DNA of 64,000 nucleotides, taken from Microlunatus endophyticus. Lineage in GTDB: Bacteria; Actinomycetota; Actinomycetes; Propionibacteriales; Propionibacteriaceae. The notes below the pieces were generated by a model. That model was not told the origin of the DNA and did no database searches. It worked only from the letters and a program-made list of their open reading frames with translations. The stretch is from contig NZ_BMMZ01000001.1 of NCBI RefSeq assembly GCF_014646195.1, forward strand, positions 310,001 through 374,000, in the 5' to 3' direction. Made by a program: the position numbers and the translations under genes. Positions 1-8,622 of this stretch are shown one piece after another (positions within the stretch are counted from its first letter, which is position 1; every line of letters starts with the position of its first letter).

Positions 1-597
1 CACGAGGCGTTCGAGGAGTTCCAGAAGGCGTACAAGGGCAACCCGCTGGAGGGCTCGCTGACCGAGGACCAGATGCAGGAGTCCTTCCGGGTGAAGCTGA
101 AGGACCCCCAGGAGTATGCGGGCGTGGTCTCCTCGGTCGCTCAGTTACCAGGGGTGCAGGCGGTCCAGGACCTCAAACAGATCCTGGATCCACTCTTCAG
201 CTGGATCAATCTGCTGCAATGGGGGACGATCATCGCCTCGGCGCTGTTGCTGTTGGCCGCCGCCCTGCAGATCGGCAACACGATCCGGCTGACCGCATTC
301 GCCCGAAGACGTGAGATCGGCATCATGAGGCTGGTCGGCGCGAGCAACTTCTACATCACCCTGCCGTTCCTCCTGGAATCGGTGATCTCGGCGTTGATCG
401 GCGCGGGGCTTGCCGCCGGCACTCTCGGCGCCGGGGTGTATTTCGTCATCATCCGCAAGGCACAGGTGTCGATCCAGTCGTTGGCCTGGATCGGCTGGCA
501 CCAGACCATCCTGGCGATGGCCGCCGTCGGTATCGTCGGCATCCTGCTCGCCGTGATCCCGACCCTGGTGACCACCCGCAAGTACCTCCGCGTTTAG
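1..597 (+). CDS. ftsX: Cell division ABC permease FtsX, C-terminal part (5' end outside window)
   Basis: This is the downstream part of FtsX, the membrane subunit of the FtsEX complex that sits at the divisome and switches on peptidoglycan hydrolases. The frame is open from base 1. It holds the end of the extracellular loop (residues VKLKDPQEYAGVV), then a transmembrane helix (TIIASALLLLAAALQIG). The conserved cytoplasmic stretch RRREIGIMRLVGASNFYI follows, typical of FtsX and MacB-type permeases, and then two more helices to the end. The gene stops at TAG 595-597. The next gene encodes a coiled-coil M23 hydrolase, the usual FtsX partner type. The identification is firm, but the full length cannot be judged here. 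Confidence 0.95.
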   Translation, partial: HEAFEEFQKAYKGNPLEGSLTEDQMQESFRVKLKDPQEYAGVVSSVAQLPGVQAVQDLKQILDPLFSWINLLQWGTIIASALLLLAAALQIGNTIRLTAFARRREIGIMRLVGASNFYITLPFLLESVISALIGAGLAAGTLGAGVYFVIIRKAQVSIQSLAWIGWHQTILAMAAVGIVGILLAVIPTLVTTRKYLRV

Positions 598-917
598 GTC
601 GCGTCCAAGTCAGCTCGGTCGGCCCACTCGCCGAGTCCTCGCTTCAACTCGTACCGTTCCCGCTTCCCGCCGGCGCGCTCGCTTCCGGTGCCCGAGAGGC
701 GGGGGCATGGGCGGGAAGCGAGGACCCTGTGGCGGGGCCGACCTGAAGCGGGGCCGACCTGAAGCGGGGCCGAAACTGTCCCGTACGAGCCGGATCGGGC
801 GCCCCGATTGCTCAAAGAACACTCAGGTTTGCGGCTGGAATCTGAGAACACACGTGTCACAGCAGTTCCATCAGTCACTTCCGTACGGTTAAATCAGTTC
901 GGAAAACCAGATACTGA
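598..917. repeat. Intergenic region with GGGAAGC inverted repeat and 16-bp tandem repeat
   Basis: This 320-bp gap has no convincing gene. At 661-671 and 710-720 lies an 11-bp inverted repeat (CGCTTCCCGCC / GGCGGGAAGCG) that could act as the ftsX terminator. A 16-bp unit (GCGGGGCCGACCTGAA) is repeated 2.6 times at 732-773. The same CGCTTCCC word recurs in the gap at 61262-61420. The promoter of the next gene must lie in the more A/T-rich part, about 810-917. No riboswitch could be recognised. Confidence 0.6.
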
Positions 918-2426
918 TTGGGGAAAGCTGTGGTTCCGGACCTTCCCTACGCCGGTAACGGCGTTCCGGACGACAGCGAGGCACCAGCAGAGCAGGGTCG
1001 CTTCGCCTGGCTTCGGCCAGCGTCCAAGGGCATAACCGAACGCAAGAATCCGATCCGACGCGTCGTGACGCGTACGGCGGTGGGACTTGCCGTGCTGGCC
1101 GTTGTCGGCCACGCCGGTCTGATCACCACCGCCAGCGCCGACGGGCTGGACGACCGGCACAAGGCGCTGCAACAGGCGATCAGCAAGACCAAGGCCGAGA
1201 TGAGCGAGTCCACCCAGACCGCCTCCGACGCCGCAGTCGCGCTGACCAAGGCCGAGCAGGCGCTGAAGGATGCGCAGGCGGCGCTGACCAAGACGCAGCA
1301 GGCCGTGGCGGCAGCGCAGAAGAAGGACGACCAGCTCGCCGCTCAGCTCAAGCAGCAACAGGCCGCGCTGGCCAAGGCCGTCAAGGCGGTTCAGGACGGG
1401 CAGAAGCGGTTGGCTGCGCAGAAGGCCGTCGTGGGCGCGATCGTCCGTGATGACGTGCAGAAGCAGTCGAATCTGATGCCTCTGGCGCTGCTGACCACCA
1501 GTACGTCGATGAACGACCTGGCCAACCGGATCCAGCTGTCCCGGACGATGCTGGACACCAACCAGGAGAAATTCGACACCTACACCAAGCTGCAGAAGCA
1601 GTTGGACGCCGACAAGGCCGAGCAGGCGGCACTGGAGAAGAAGATCGCCGCAGACAAGGCCGAGTCGGCCAAGAGCCTGAAGAACAAGCAGGCTCTGGAG
1701 AAGCAGGCCGAGACGCAGAAGGCCTCGGTCGCCGACCTGGTCAAGAAGCGCACCGCCGCCCAGGCAGCCGCCGACAAGGCCGCCGCAGCGGACAAGGCGC
1801 ACTACGCCGCCTTGCAGAGCGATGACGCCAAGGTCCAGAAAGAGATCGCCGCCCGGATCGCCGCCGAGAAGAAGGCTGAGGCGGCCAAGAAGGCGGCAGC
1901 CGCTGCAGCAGCAGCCCGGGCGAAGAAGCAGAGCCAGCATTCCTCCAGCAGTAGCAGTAGTGGCGGAGGCGGCGGTAGCTCGAGCAGGGGTAGCGGCGGC
2001 GGTGACGCTCCGGGCACCGGACGCGCGGCGCCGCACGGCGCCATCTGGCCGGTGATCGCGCCGATCACCTCGCCGTACGGGATGCGGTTCCACCCGATCC
2101 TGCACATCTGGGAACTGCACGACGGCACCGATCTCGGCGCCGCTTGCGGTACTCCGATCGAGTCCCCGTACTCCGGCACGATCACCCAGGAGTACTTCAA
2201 CGTCGGTTACGGCAACCGGTTGATCATCGACAACGGCAAGATCGACGGTCATTACATCACCACCTCGATGAACCACGCCGAGCGCTACATCGTCCATCCC
2301 GGCCAGCACGTCAAACAGGGCCAGGTGCTTGGCTACGTCGGTCAGACCGGCTGGGCCACGGGTTGCCATCTGCATCTGATGGTGTGGAAGGACGGCACCA
2401 AGATCAACCCGATGCAGTGGTTCTAG
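918..2426 (+). CDS. Secreted coiled-coil M23 peptidoglycan endopeptidase, EnvC/PcsB-like
   Basis: This is a 502-residue zinc endopeptidase predicted to cut peptidoglycan cross-bridges during division. The TTG start is at 918. A GTG at 1065 would give a compact signal peptide (MTRTAVGLAVLAVVGHAG...ASA) and is a serious alternative, because the upstream start leaves about 48 residues before the hydrophobic core. After the signal peptide comes a long Ala/Lys/Gln-rich coiled coil (about 76-330), a Ser/Gly linker, and a C-terminal LytM domain (about 368-502). The zinc ligands H401-x3-D405 and H484-x-H486 are present, so the enzyme should be active. Coiled coil plus LytM next to ftsX matches the EnvC/PcsB/RipC group controlled by FtsEX. 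The FtsX partnership is inferred from this architecture and position. Confidence 0.9.
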   Translation: MGKAVVPDLPYAGNGVPDDSEAPAEQGRFAWLRPASKGITERKNPIRRVVTRTAVGLAVLAVVGHAGLITTASADGLDDRHKALQQAISKTKAEMSESTQTASDAAVALTKAEQALKDAQAALTKTQQAVAAAQKKDDQLAAQLKQQQAALAKAVKAVQDGQKRLAAQKAVVGAIVRDDVQKQSNLMPLALLTTSTSMNDLANRIQLSRTMLDTNQEKFDTYTKLQKQLDADKAEQAALEKKIAADKAESAKSLKNKQALEKQAETQKASVADLVKKRTAAQAAADKAAAADKAHYAALQSDDAKVQKEIAARIAAEKKAEAAKKAAAAAAAARAKKQSQHSSSSSSSGGGGGSSSRGSGGGDAPGTGRAAPHGAIWPVIAPITSPYGMRFHPILHIWELHDGTDLGAACGTPIESPYSGTITQEYFNVGYGNRLIIDNGKIDGHYITTSMNHAERYIVHPGQHVKQGQVLGYVGQTGWATGCHLHLMVWKDGTKINPMQWF

Positions 2427-2475
2427 GGAGTCCGCTTCCTGCCGCTGTCGCGATTTTGGTTGTACAGTTCCCGTT

Positions 2476-2511
2476 ATGACTTCGCGTACGAGTTGCTGGT
2501 GGGCCGTCTAG
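2476..2511 (+). CDS. trpS leader peptide with tandem Trp codons
   Basis: This is an 11-codon reading frame, MTSRTSCWWAV, ending in TAG, about 100 bases before trpS. The two adjacent TGG codons (2497-2502) are the sensor of a classic ribosome-mediated attenuator. No Shine-Dalgarno is seen before the ATG. A TACAGT box at 2463-2468 would start the transcript close to the ATG, so the leader may be leaderless (inference). Confidence 0.8.
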   Translation: MTSRTSCWWAV

Positions 2512-2575
2512 GGCGGCCCCAGCTTCACGTACCGGAAACAAACAGCCGCCCCGTCGTGGGCGGCTGTTGCGTTGT
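2496..2575 (+). promoter_or_regulatory. Ribosome-mediated tryptophan attenuator of trpS
   Basis: Three alternative pairings can be read. The pause hairpin pairs the Trp-codon region CTGG..GGCC (2496-2505) with GGCCCCAG (2515-2522). The antiterminator pairs GGGCGGC (2511-2517) with GCCGCCC (2545-2551). The terminator is a perfect 11-bp stem, 2541-2551 with 2558-2568, with a 6-base loop. Stalling at the two Trp codons would free 2511-2517 to form the antiterminator and let trpS be transcribed when charged tRNA-Trp is scarce. The T-run after the stem is weak (GCGTTG). Confidence 0.8.
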
Positions 2576-2608
2576 CGGCTCCCTCGGCGGGCACTTCGAG
2601 GAGAACTG

Positions 2609-3631
2609 ATGACCATCACCGAATCCGCACCAGCGGGCACTGCCACCGACCGACGTCCACCGGCGCGCCAGCTCAGCCTGATCACGCCGAGCGGACAGCT
2701 GACCATCGGCAACTACATCGGCGCACTGGCACAAATGCGCGACGCCGAGGGGGACTGCTATTTCGGGGTCTCCGACCTGCATGCGATGACCATGCCGCAC
2801 CGGGCCGACCGGCTACGGTCGACGGTGTTCCAGATGCAGCGTCTGATGCTCGCCGCCGGCATCGATCCCGATCGGTACGCGCTCTTCCGGCAGAGTGACG
2901 TCCCCGAGCACACCGGACTGCACTACCTGCTGGAATGTGTGGCCCGGGTCGGAGAGATGGAGCGGATGATCCAGTACAAGGAGAAGGGACGCGGCCGGCC
3001 CGAGACCAGGATGTCGCTGCTCAGCTATCCGGTGCTGATGGCGGCCGACATCCTCCTCTACCGGACCGAGGCCGTGCCGGTCGGCGCCGATCAGCGCCAG
3101 CATGTCGAGATCGCCCGGGATCTCGCCCAGCGTTTCAACCGCGACTATCCGGGCCAGGACGGGCCGGTCTTCGTCGTCCCCGAAGTGGTCCACCCCGCGG
3201 TCGGGCTGCGCCTGCGCAATCTGCAGGATCCGACGATCAAGATGAGCAAGTCCGACCCGAATCCGGCCGGGGTGATCTACCTTCTCGATCCCCCCGAAGT
3301 GGTCCGCCGCAAGATCAAGCGCGCGGTCACCGATTCGTTCCCCGGAGTCAGCTACCAGCCCGAAGCCCGGCCCGGGCTGGCGAACCTGCTCGAGCTCGGT
3401 GCCGCCTGCGACGCCGGCACCATCGAGCAGCTCGTCGATGATCATCACTCCTTCGGCTCGCTGAAGGCGGTCGTCGCTGAGGCGGTGATCGAGACCCTGG
3501 AACCGCTGCAGGAGCGGTATGCGCGGCTGACACCCGAGGACGTACGCTCAGCCTTCGACTCCGGTGCCGAACGGGCGCGGGCCACCGCCGCTGCGACCTT
3601 GGCCGCCGCTCGGGCGGCGATCGGCCTGTAA
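2609..3631 (+). CDS. trpS: Tryptophanyl-tRNA synthetase
   Basis: This class I synthetase charges tRNA-Trp with tryptophan in the cytoplasm. The protein is 340 residues, normal for the family. The start is ATG 2609, preceded by GAGGAG at 2599-2604; a further upstream in-frame ATG would run through the attenuator. The HIGH-equivalent PSGQLTIGN lies near residue 28 and the KMSKS loop at 211-215. The segment [12 protein letters not shown] and the VGADQRQH motif are typical of bacterial TrpRS. It lies between the FtsEX-linked hydrolase and smpB. Its expression is controlled by the trp leader peptide and terminator upstream, as described for an auxiliary indolmycin-resistant TrpRS in Streptomyces. 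Whether this is the only trpS of the genome cannot be seen. Confidence 0.96.
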   Translation: MTITESAPAGTATDRRPPARQLSLITPSGQLTIGNYIGALAQMRDAEGDCYFGVSDLHAMTMPHRADRLRSTVFQMQRLMLAAGIDPDRYALFRQSDVPEHTGLHYLLECVARVGEMERMIQYKEKGRGRPETRMSLLSYPVLMAADILLYRTEAVPVGADQRQHVEIARDLAQRFNRDYPGQDGPVFVVPEVVHPAVGLRLRNLQDPTIKMSKSDPNPAGVIYLLDPPEVVRRKIKRAVTDSFPGVSYQPEARPGLANLLELGAACDAGTIEQLVDDHHSFGSLKAVVAEAVIETLEPLQERYARLTPEDVRSAFDSGAERARATAAATLAAARAAIGL

Positions 3632-3693
3632 GCCCACGACCGGGCTGTATGGTCCGGACATACTCGTTTGCAGCACTCTGGGAAGATGGAGGA

Positions 3694-4245
3694 ATGGCCA
3701 AGAGCAGCAAGGCGGTCCCGACCGGGGCCGGCCTGAAGACGAAGAGTCCGGGCAAGGCCGCTCCCGGAGCCAAGGGCGGCGACCGCCTGGTGGTCGCGCA
3801 GAACCGCCGCGCCCGCCACGACTACCAGGTCAACGACACCTATGAGGCCGGCCTGGTGCTGGCCGGCACCGAGGTCAAGGCACTGCGCGACGGCAAGGCG
3901 TCGCTGGCGGACGCGTTCGCCACCGTCGACGACGGTGAGGTCTGGCTGCGCGCGGCCCACATCGGCGAATACAGCCATGGGTCGTGGACCAATCACGCGG
4001 CCCGGCGGACCCGCAAACTGCTGTTGAACCGCAAGGAGATCGCCAAGATCGAGCGGGAACTCGGCTCGTCCGGGACGACCTTGATCCCGCTGGCGATCTA
4101 CTTCAAGGACGGGTACGCCAAACTCGAGCTGGCGGTCGCCACCGGCAAGCGGGAATACGACAAGCGGGAGAGCATCGCCAAGCGCGACGCGGAGCGGGAG
4201 GCGGCCCGGGCACTCGCGGCCCGGAACCGCCGCAACCGCGGCTGA
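3694..4245 (+). CDS. smpB: SsrA-binding protein SmpB
   Basis: SmpB binds tmRNA and brings it to stalled ribosomes for trans-translation. The conserved core begins at [21 protein letters not shown] and includes [14 protein letters not shown], the [12 protein letters not shown] region and the basic C-terminal tail ([15 protein letters not shown]). The 183-residue start at ATG 3694 is chosen because it gives MAKSSKA. GGAGGA directly abuts this ATG, with GGGAAG 8 bases away. ATG 3649 is in frame and would add 15 residues. About 28 extra residues before the core are Lys/Gly/Ala-rich and longer than in many SmpB proteins. Its RNA partner ssrA lies 5.2 kb downstream on the same strand. Confidence 0.96.
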   Translation: MAKSSKAVPTGAGLKTKSPGKAAPGAKGGDRLVVAQNRRARHDYQVNDTYEAGLVLAGTEVKALRDGKASLADAFATVDDGEVWLRAAHIGEYSHGSWTNHAARRTRKLLLNRKEIAKIERELGSSGTTLIPLAIYFKDGYAKLELAVATGKREYDKRESIAKRDAEREAARALAARNRRNRG

Positions 4246-4292
4246 GGCGGCTTTCCGGAGGGGTTCGCCCCCGGGCACCGTATGGTTGGTGC

Positions 4293-6203
4293 ATGATCGT
4301 CGGGATCGGTTGGACGCCCAGGAAGCTCTCGCGGTGGGCCTTGGCGCTGTTGTTCGCCCTCGCCGCGGGGCTGATGTTCACCATCGGTGCCCCACCGCGG
4401 GCGCATGCCGATGCCGGCGACGTGATCAACAGCTTCAAGATCCATTACAAGGTCGAGTCCTCGGGCGTGCTGCACGTGACCGAGAACATCGACTACCACT
4501 TCGGCTCGTCCGACCGCCATGGCATCGAGCGGACTCTCGTCACCAGAGAGCCGGATCCGGATACCGGCAAGGACATCGTCTACGAGATCAGCAACTTCAC
4601 GGCCTCGAGTCCGACCGACAGCGCCGACTTCTCGACGTCCACGACCGGGGGTGCGTTCTCCCGCAACCGGTCGGTGACCTACCAGATCGGCGATCCCAAC
4701 TCCTACGTCAGCTCCCAGGACGTGAGCTACAAACTGACCTATGACGTCAAGGGTGCGATGCGGACGTCCGGTTCGTACGACGAGCTCTACTGGGATGCGA
4801 CAGGCAACGACTGGTCGGCGGACATCAAGAATCTCCAGATCACCGCCGAGGTCCCCGGCGGGGCGCAGGATGTCGCCTGCTACGCGGGACCCGTACAGAG
4901 CAACACAGCCTGCACCTCGAGCAAGAAGGACGGCCAGCAGGCGGTCTTCAGTCAGGATGATCTGCCCGCGGGGCAGAACGTCACCATCGGCGTCAAGATC
5001 AAACCTGGTCTGATCACCAACAACACCCCGATCCTGGTCCACCGGGCGGGTCTGGTGAGCGCGCTCTCCTCGCCGGCGGTCTTCATCCCCGGCATCATCG
5101 GCCTGATCATCACCGCCGGTATTCCTTTCGTCGGCCGCAAGATCGCGAAGGACCGGACGACCGACCTGCGGTATCTGAATCTCGCACCCGGCACGGTGCC
5201 GCTGCCGGGCGCTCCGGTCGAGGTCGGCAAGTCCGATCCGCGCATGGAGATTCCGGTCCAGTTCACGCCGCCGCCGATCACGGTCGCCGAGGCCGGCATC
5301 CTGGTCGACGGTCAGGTCGACATCCGCGACACCGCTGCGACCTTGGTTTCCCTTGCTGTCAACGGCGCGATCAAGATCGAGGACGCCGACGGCACGGGCT
5401 ATCAGGTCCGACTCCTGGACCCGTCCCGCGCGTCCGGGCCGCACGAGACGGCGATGCTGACCAAGATCTTCGAGGGTCGGCCGGCCGGTGCGGTGACCGA
5501 TCTGTCCAGCCGCGGCAGCATGACTGACGCGCACCGGACCCTGGTCTCGCAGACCCGCTCCTTGGTCCAGCAGAAACAATGGTTCACGAAGGTTCCCCGG
5601 GCTGCCGGGCGAGCGCTCGGCGGCGGTTGGATCGGCGCGGTTGTCATCTTCGGCTGGATCTTCCTGCACTCGGCCGCCGGTGCCGGGTCCTCGTTCTCAC
5701 CGGTCCTGCTGTTGTTGCTGTTCCCGATCGCCTCGCTGATCATCACGACGGCGATTGTGCGCAGGACGATGCGCCGCGGTCAGCGGACTGCGCAGGGCAG
5801 GGCGGTCTGTGATCATGTCGACGGATTCAAGCAGTATCTGGCGACCGCTGAAGCCGAGCAGCTCCGCTTCGAGGAGGGCCAGGACATCTTCTCCCGCTAC
5901 CTGCCCTGGGCGATCGCTTTCGATCTTGCCGACCGCTGGCAGAAGATCTGCCAGCAACTGGTGGACATGGGCCGCCTTCCCGATCAGACGCCCTATTGGT
6001 ACGCGGGGCCGTACAGCACCTTCAACGCCTTCAACATCGGCTTCCTGACCGGTTCGCTCACGACTGCCGCCACACCGGCGCCCTCGTCGTCGGGTGGTAG
6101 CGGCTTCGGCGGTACGGGCTTCGGCAGCGGCGGTAGCGCCTTCGGCGGTGGCGGCGGCTTCTCCGGTGGTGGTGGTGGCGGCGGCGGCGGCGGCAGTTGG
6201 TGA
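4293..6203 (+). CDS. DUF2207 (YciQ-like) membrane protein, copy 1
   Basis: This is a 636-residue exported and membrane-anchored protein of unknown function. The start at ATG 4293 gives an N-terminal signal segment (LALLFALAAGLMFTIGAPPRAHA). A large extracellular DUF2207 region follows, with the typical features FKIHYKVESSGVLHVTENIDYHFG, SYDELYWDATGNDW and NVTIGVKIKPGL. There is one helix near residues 265-285, a cytoplasmic domain, a pair of helices near 445-490, and a C-terminal tail of almost pure Gly/Ser ending in SW. No clear ribosome binding site is seen. The next gene is a paralogue overlapping by four bases (GTGA), so the two are likely co-translated and may work as a pair. No enzymatic activity is known to me for the family. 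Confidence 0.85.
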   Translation: MIVGIGWTPRKLSRWALALLFALAAGLMFTIGAPPRAHADAGDVINSFKIHYKVESSGVLHVTENIDYHFGSSDRHGIERTLVTREPDPDTGKDIVYEISNFTASSPTDSADFSTSTTGGAFSRNRSVTYQIGDPNSYVSSQDVSYKLTYDVKGAMRTSGSYDELYWDATGNDWSADIKNLQITAEVPGGAQDVACYAGPVQSNTACTSSKKDGQQAVFSQDDLPAGQNVTIGVKIKPGLITNNTPILVHRAGLVSALSSPAVFIPGIIGLIITAGIPFVGRKIAKDRTTDLRYLNLAPGTVPLPGAPVEVGKSDPRMEIPVQFTPPPITVAEAGILVDGQVDIRDTAATLVSLAVNGAIKIEDADGTGYQVRLLDPSRASGPHETAMLTKIFEGRPAGAVTDLSSRGSMTDAHRTLVSQTRSLVQQKQWFTKVPRAAGRALGGGWIGAVVIFGWIFLHSAAGAGSSFSPVLLLLLFPIASLIITTAIVRRTMRRGQRTAQGRAVCDHVDGFKQYLATAEAEQLRFEEGQDIFSRYLPWAIAFDLADRWQKICQQLVDMGRLPDQTPYWYAGPYSTFNAFNIGFLTGSLTTAATPAPSSSGGSGFGGTGFGSGGSAFGGGGGFSGGGGGGGGGGSW

Positions 6204-8125
6204 CGCCGCTGCTGAAGCTTCGGGTGCCGGCGCTGCTCGCGGCCGTGCTCGTGACCCTGTTCGTGGCCGCCGGCCCGGCAGCGGCGGATCCCGCCGGCAG
6301 GATCACCGATCTGAAGATCAATTACCGGTTGGACACGGCAGGCGTGCTGCACGTACAGGAGACGTTCACCTGGGATTTCGGCGGCATCGCCCACGGTATG
6401 CAGCGCGAGTTGATCACCCGCGAACCTGATCCGACGACCGGCAAGGACATGGTCTACACGATCAGCAACTTCCGGGTCACCAGCCCCGACCCGGATGTGT
6501 CGACCAAGGTCAGCACGACCGACAACGGTGGTCCGCTGGACCGCAACCGCAGCACGGTCTATCGGATCGGCGACCCCGGCCAGTTGATCATGAACCAGCC
6601 GACGACGTACGTGATCAACTACGACGAGACCGGTACCGTACGGACCTCGGGCAACTACGACGAGCTCTACTGGGATGCAACCGGTGCGGCCAATCCTGCG
6701 ATCGACGAGACGACGATCACGGCATCGGTTCCGGGCGGAGCCCAGGACGTACGCTGCTACGCCGGTCCGGTCGGCAGTAACGCTCCATGCGCCGGCGCTG
6801 CCAAGGACACCACCCGGGCGGCGCAGTTCACCGCCACGAAGCTGGCTGCCGGTGACAACGTCACCATCGGCGTCAAGATCAAACCGGGGCTGATCTCCGA
6901 TGACCACCCGCACCTCGTCGCGCGGGCGTCGTTCGGCCAGGTATTGAAGACGCCGGTAACGATGATCAGTGGAGTGCTGTCACTGTTGATCACCTTGGCG
7001 ATCATCGGTTGGGGACTGCTCCGCGCCCGGCGGCGCAACACCGACCGACGGTTTCTCGACCTGCCGCCGGGGACACTGCCCGAACCAGGCTCGCAACCGC
7101 GCATCGGGCCGTCTGCGATCGGAGTCGAGATCCCGGTCCGGTTCGAGCCGCCCGAGACTCCTGTCGCTGAGGCGGCCTACCTGGTCGACGGCCGCTACTC
7201 CGAACGGATCACGGCGGCCGTCCTGGTGTCGCTGGCCGTCTCGGGCGCGATCCGGATCGCTGCTCCCCAGCAGGGCAACTCGGTCCTGGGGGTCGACCTG
7301 CTGGACAAGGGTGCAGCCACCGGAGCGGTGGAATCGGCTGTGGTGGCTGAACTGTTCCGGAAATCCCATGATCGCCGCGACATCGCGCATCGCGGTTCGC
7401 TCGTCGGCGAAGCCAGGACGGCACGCCGGGTCACTCTGGCCGAGGTCACCCGTCGCGGCTGGTTCGACCGGATGCCGTCCAACCCCGACACCGTCAGCGC
7501 CTCCGGTCTCACGACGCTGATCGTCTTCGGCCTGCTCGGCCTGGGTGCGTTGCTCCTCGCTTCGGTCGTCCTGCCGTTCTGGCCATCGGGACAACTCGGC
7601 CCCGGTTTCCCGTTTGCGATCTTTTTCATCATTCCGCCCGTGCTGGCGCTGGTCGGTGCCGTGCTACTGCCGCTGTGGCGGGGGACCAGAGGCCGTCGGA
7701 GCGCCGCGGGTCGGGCCATGGCCGACCAGGTCACGGGATTTCGTCAATATCTGGCGACCGCGGAGGCGGACCAGTTGAAATTCGAGGAGGGGGAGGACAT
7801 CTTCTCCCGGTATCTCCCCTGGGCGATCGCTTTCGATCTTGCCGACCGTTGGCAGCGGCTCTGCCAGCAACTCGTCCGATCCGGACGGCTCACACAACAG
7901 GCTCCCTCATGGCTGGGCAACCTGAACGGGACTCTCGGCGCCTTCGACGCGGCACTGCTGACCGGTTCGCTGGCCACGGCCGCGACCCCAGCCCGCAGCA
8001 GTGGCTTCAGCAGTAGCGGATCGAGTTCCAGCAGTTCCGGTTTCGGCAGCGGCGGAAGCTCGTTCGGTGGTGGTGGCGGTTTCTCCGGCGGCGGCGGAGG
8101 TGGAGGCGGCTCGTCGAGCTGGTGA
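6200..8125 (+). CDS. DUF2207 (YciQ-like) membrane protein, copy 2
   Basis: This is a paralogue of the previous gene with the same plan over 641 residues: signal peptide (ALLAAVLVTLFVAAGPAAA), extracellular DUF2207 domain, one helix (VTMISGVLSLLITLAIIGWGLL), cytoplasmic domain, two further helices and a Gly-rich tail ending in SSSW. Both share strong blocks such as YDELYWDATG, NVTIGVKIKPGL and FEEG.DIFSRYLPWAIAFDLADRW. GTG 6200 is taken as the start because it overlaps the upstream TGA (GTGA). TTG 6197 is also possible. The gene faces the FKBP gene, with 32 bases between them. Confidence 0.85.
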   Translation: MTPLLKLRVPALLAAVLVTLFVAAGPAAADPAGRITDLKINYRLDTAGVLHVQETFTWDFGGIAHGMQRELITREPDPTTGKDMVYTISNFRVTSPDPDVSTKVSTTDNGGPLDRNRSTVYRIGDPGQLIMNQPTTYVINYDETGTVRTSGNYDELYWDATGAANPAIDETTITASVPGGAQDVRCYAGPVGSNAPCAGAAKDTTRAAQFTATKLAAGDNVTIGVKIKPGLISDDHPHLVARASFGQVLKTPVTMISGVLSLLITLAIIGWGLLRARRRNTDRRFLDLPPGTLPEPGSQPRIGPSAIGVEIPVRFEPPETPVAEAAYLVDGRYSERITAAVLVSLAVSGAIRIAAPQQGNSVLGVDLLDKGAATGAVESAVVAELFRKSHDRRDIAHRGSLVGEARTARRVTLAEVTRRGWFDRMPSNPDTVSASGLTTLIVFGLLGLGALLLASVVLPFWPSGQLGPGFPFAIFFIIPPVLALVGAVLLPLWRGTRGRRSAAGRAMADQVTGFRQYLATAEADQLKFEEGEDIFSRYLPWAIAFDLADRWQRLCQQLVRSGRLTQQAPSWLGNLNGTLGAFDAALLTGSLATAATPARSSGFSSSGSSSSSSGFGSGGSSFGGGGGFSGGGGGGGGSSSW

Positions 8126-8157
8126 CGAGCCGCCCACCCGTCCGGTAGGTCGTCAGT

Positions 8158-8529
8158 TCAGCGGACGCCGAGCAGGTCGACGACGAAGATCAACGTCTCG
8201 CCCGGCTTGATGGCGCCACCGGCCCCGCGATCGCCGTAGCCCAGGTGCGGCGGGATCACCAGCTGACGCCGGCCCCCCACCTTCATCCCGGCTACGCCCT
8301 GATCCCAGCCCTGGATCACGTAACCCGCGCCGAGCGGGAAATCCAGCGGTGCGCCACGGTTGTAGCTGGCGTCGAACTCGTCGCCGGTGCTGAAGGCGAC
8401 GCCGACATAGTGCACTGAGACGGTGTTACCCGGCTTGGCCTCCTCGCCGTCGCCGACGGTGATGTCGGTGATCTGGAGCTCGGTGGGCGGCTCGCCGCCC
8501 GGGAAATCAACTTCTGGTTTCTCGCTCAT
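8158..8529 (-). CDS. FKBP-type peptidyl-prolyl cis-trans isomerase
   Basis: This is a 123-residue single-domain FKBP that catalyses cis-trans isomerisation of prolyl bonds. It reads VHYVGVAFSTGDEFDAS, then FPLGAGYVIQGWDQGVAGMKVGGRRQLVIPP, HLGYG and PGETLIFVVDLL, the full order of FKBP active-site elements. No signal peptide is visible, so it is probably cytoplasmic. The start at ATG 8529 is chosen because the reading frame further upstream lies antisense to the next gene. It is convergent with the DUF2207 pair and divergent from the DUF1707 gene, 93 bases away. Confidence 0.93.
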   Translation of the reverse strand: MSEKPEVDFPGGEPPTELQITDITVGDGEEAKPGNTVSVHYVGVAFSTGDEFDASYNRGAPLDFPLGAGYVIQGWDQGVAGMKVGGRRQLVIPPHLGYGDRGAGGAIKPGETLIFVVDLLGVR

Positions 8530-8622
8530 GGCCCTAACCGTATCCGGATCCGCCCCGGTCTCCGGGTCCGATTGGGGTCGAGCCCGATACCGAAGCCGGG
8601 TCCGCGCGAGCACGCTGGAAGC

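Noticed and set aside
830..1050. Possible cyclic-di-AMP riboswitch before the cell-wall hydrolase
   Set aside because: Such switches are common before actinobacterial wall hydrolases, but the conserved core words (such as GGGTGAATC) are absent.
894..2375. 493-codon leftward frame opposite the M23 gene
   Set aside because: Leu/Gly-rich shadow of the coiled-coil codons. The plus strand encodes a clear M23 protein.
3984..4292. Upstream extension of the first DUF2207 protein
   Set aside because: It overlaps smpB in another frame and gives a Gln/Arg-rich shadow. The signal peptide begins at ATG 4293.
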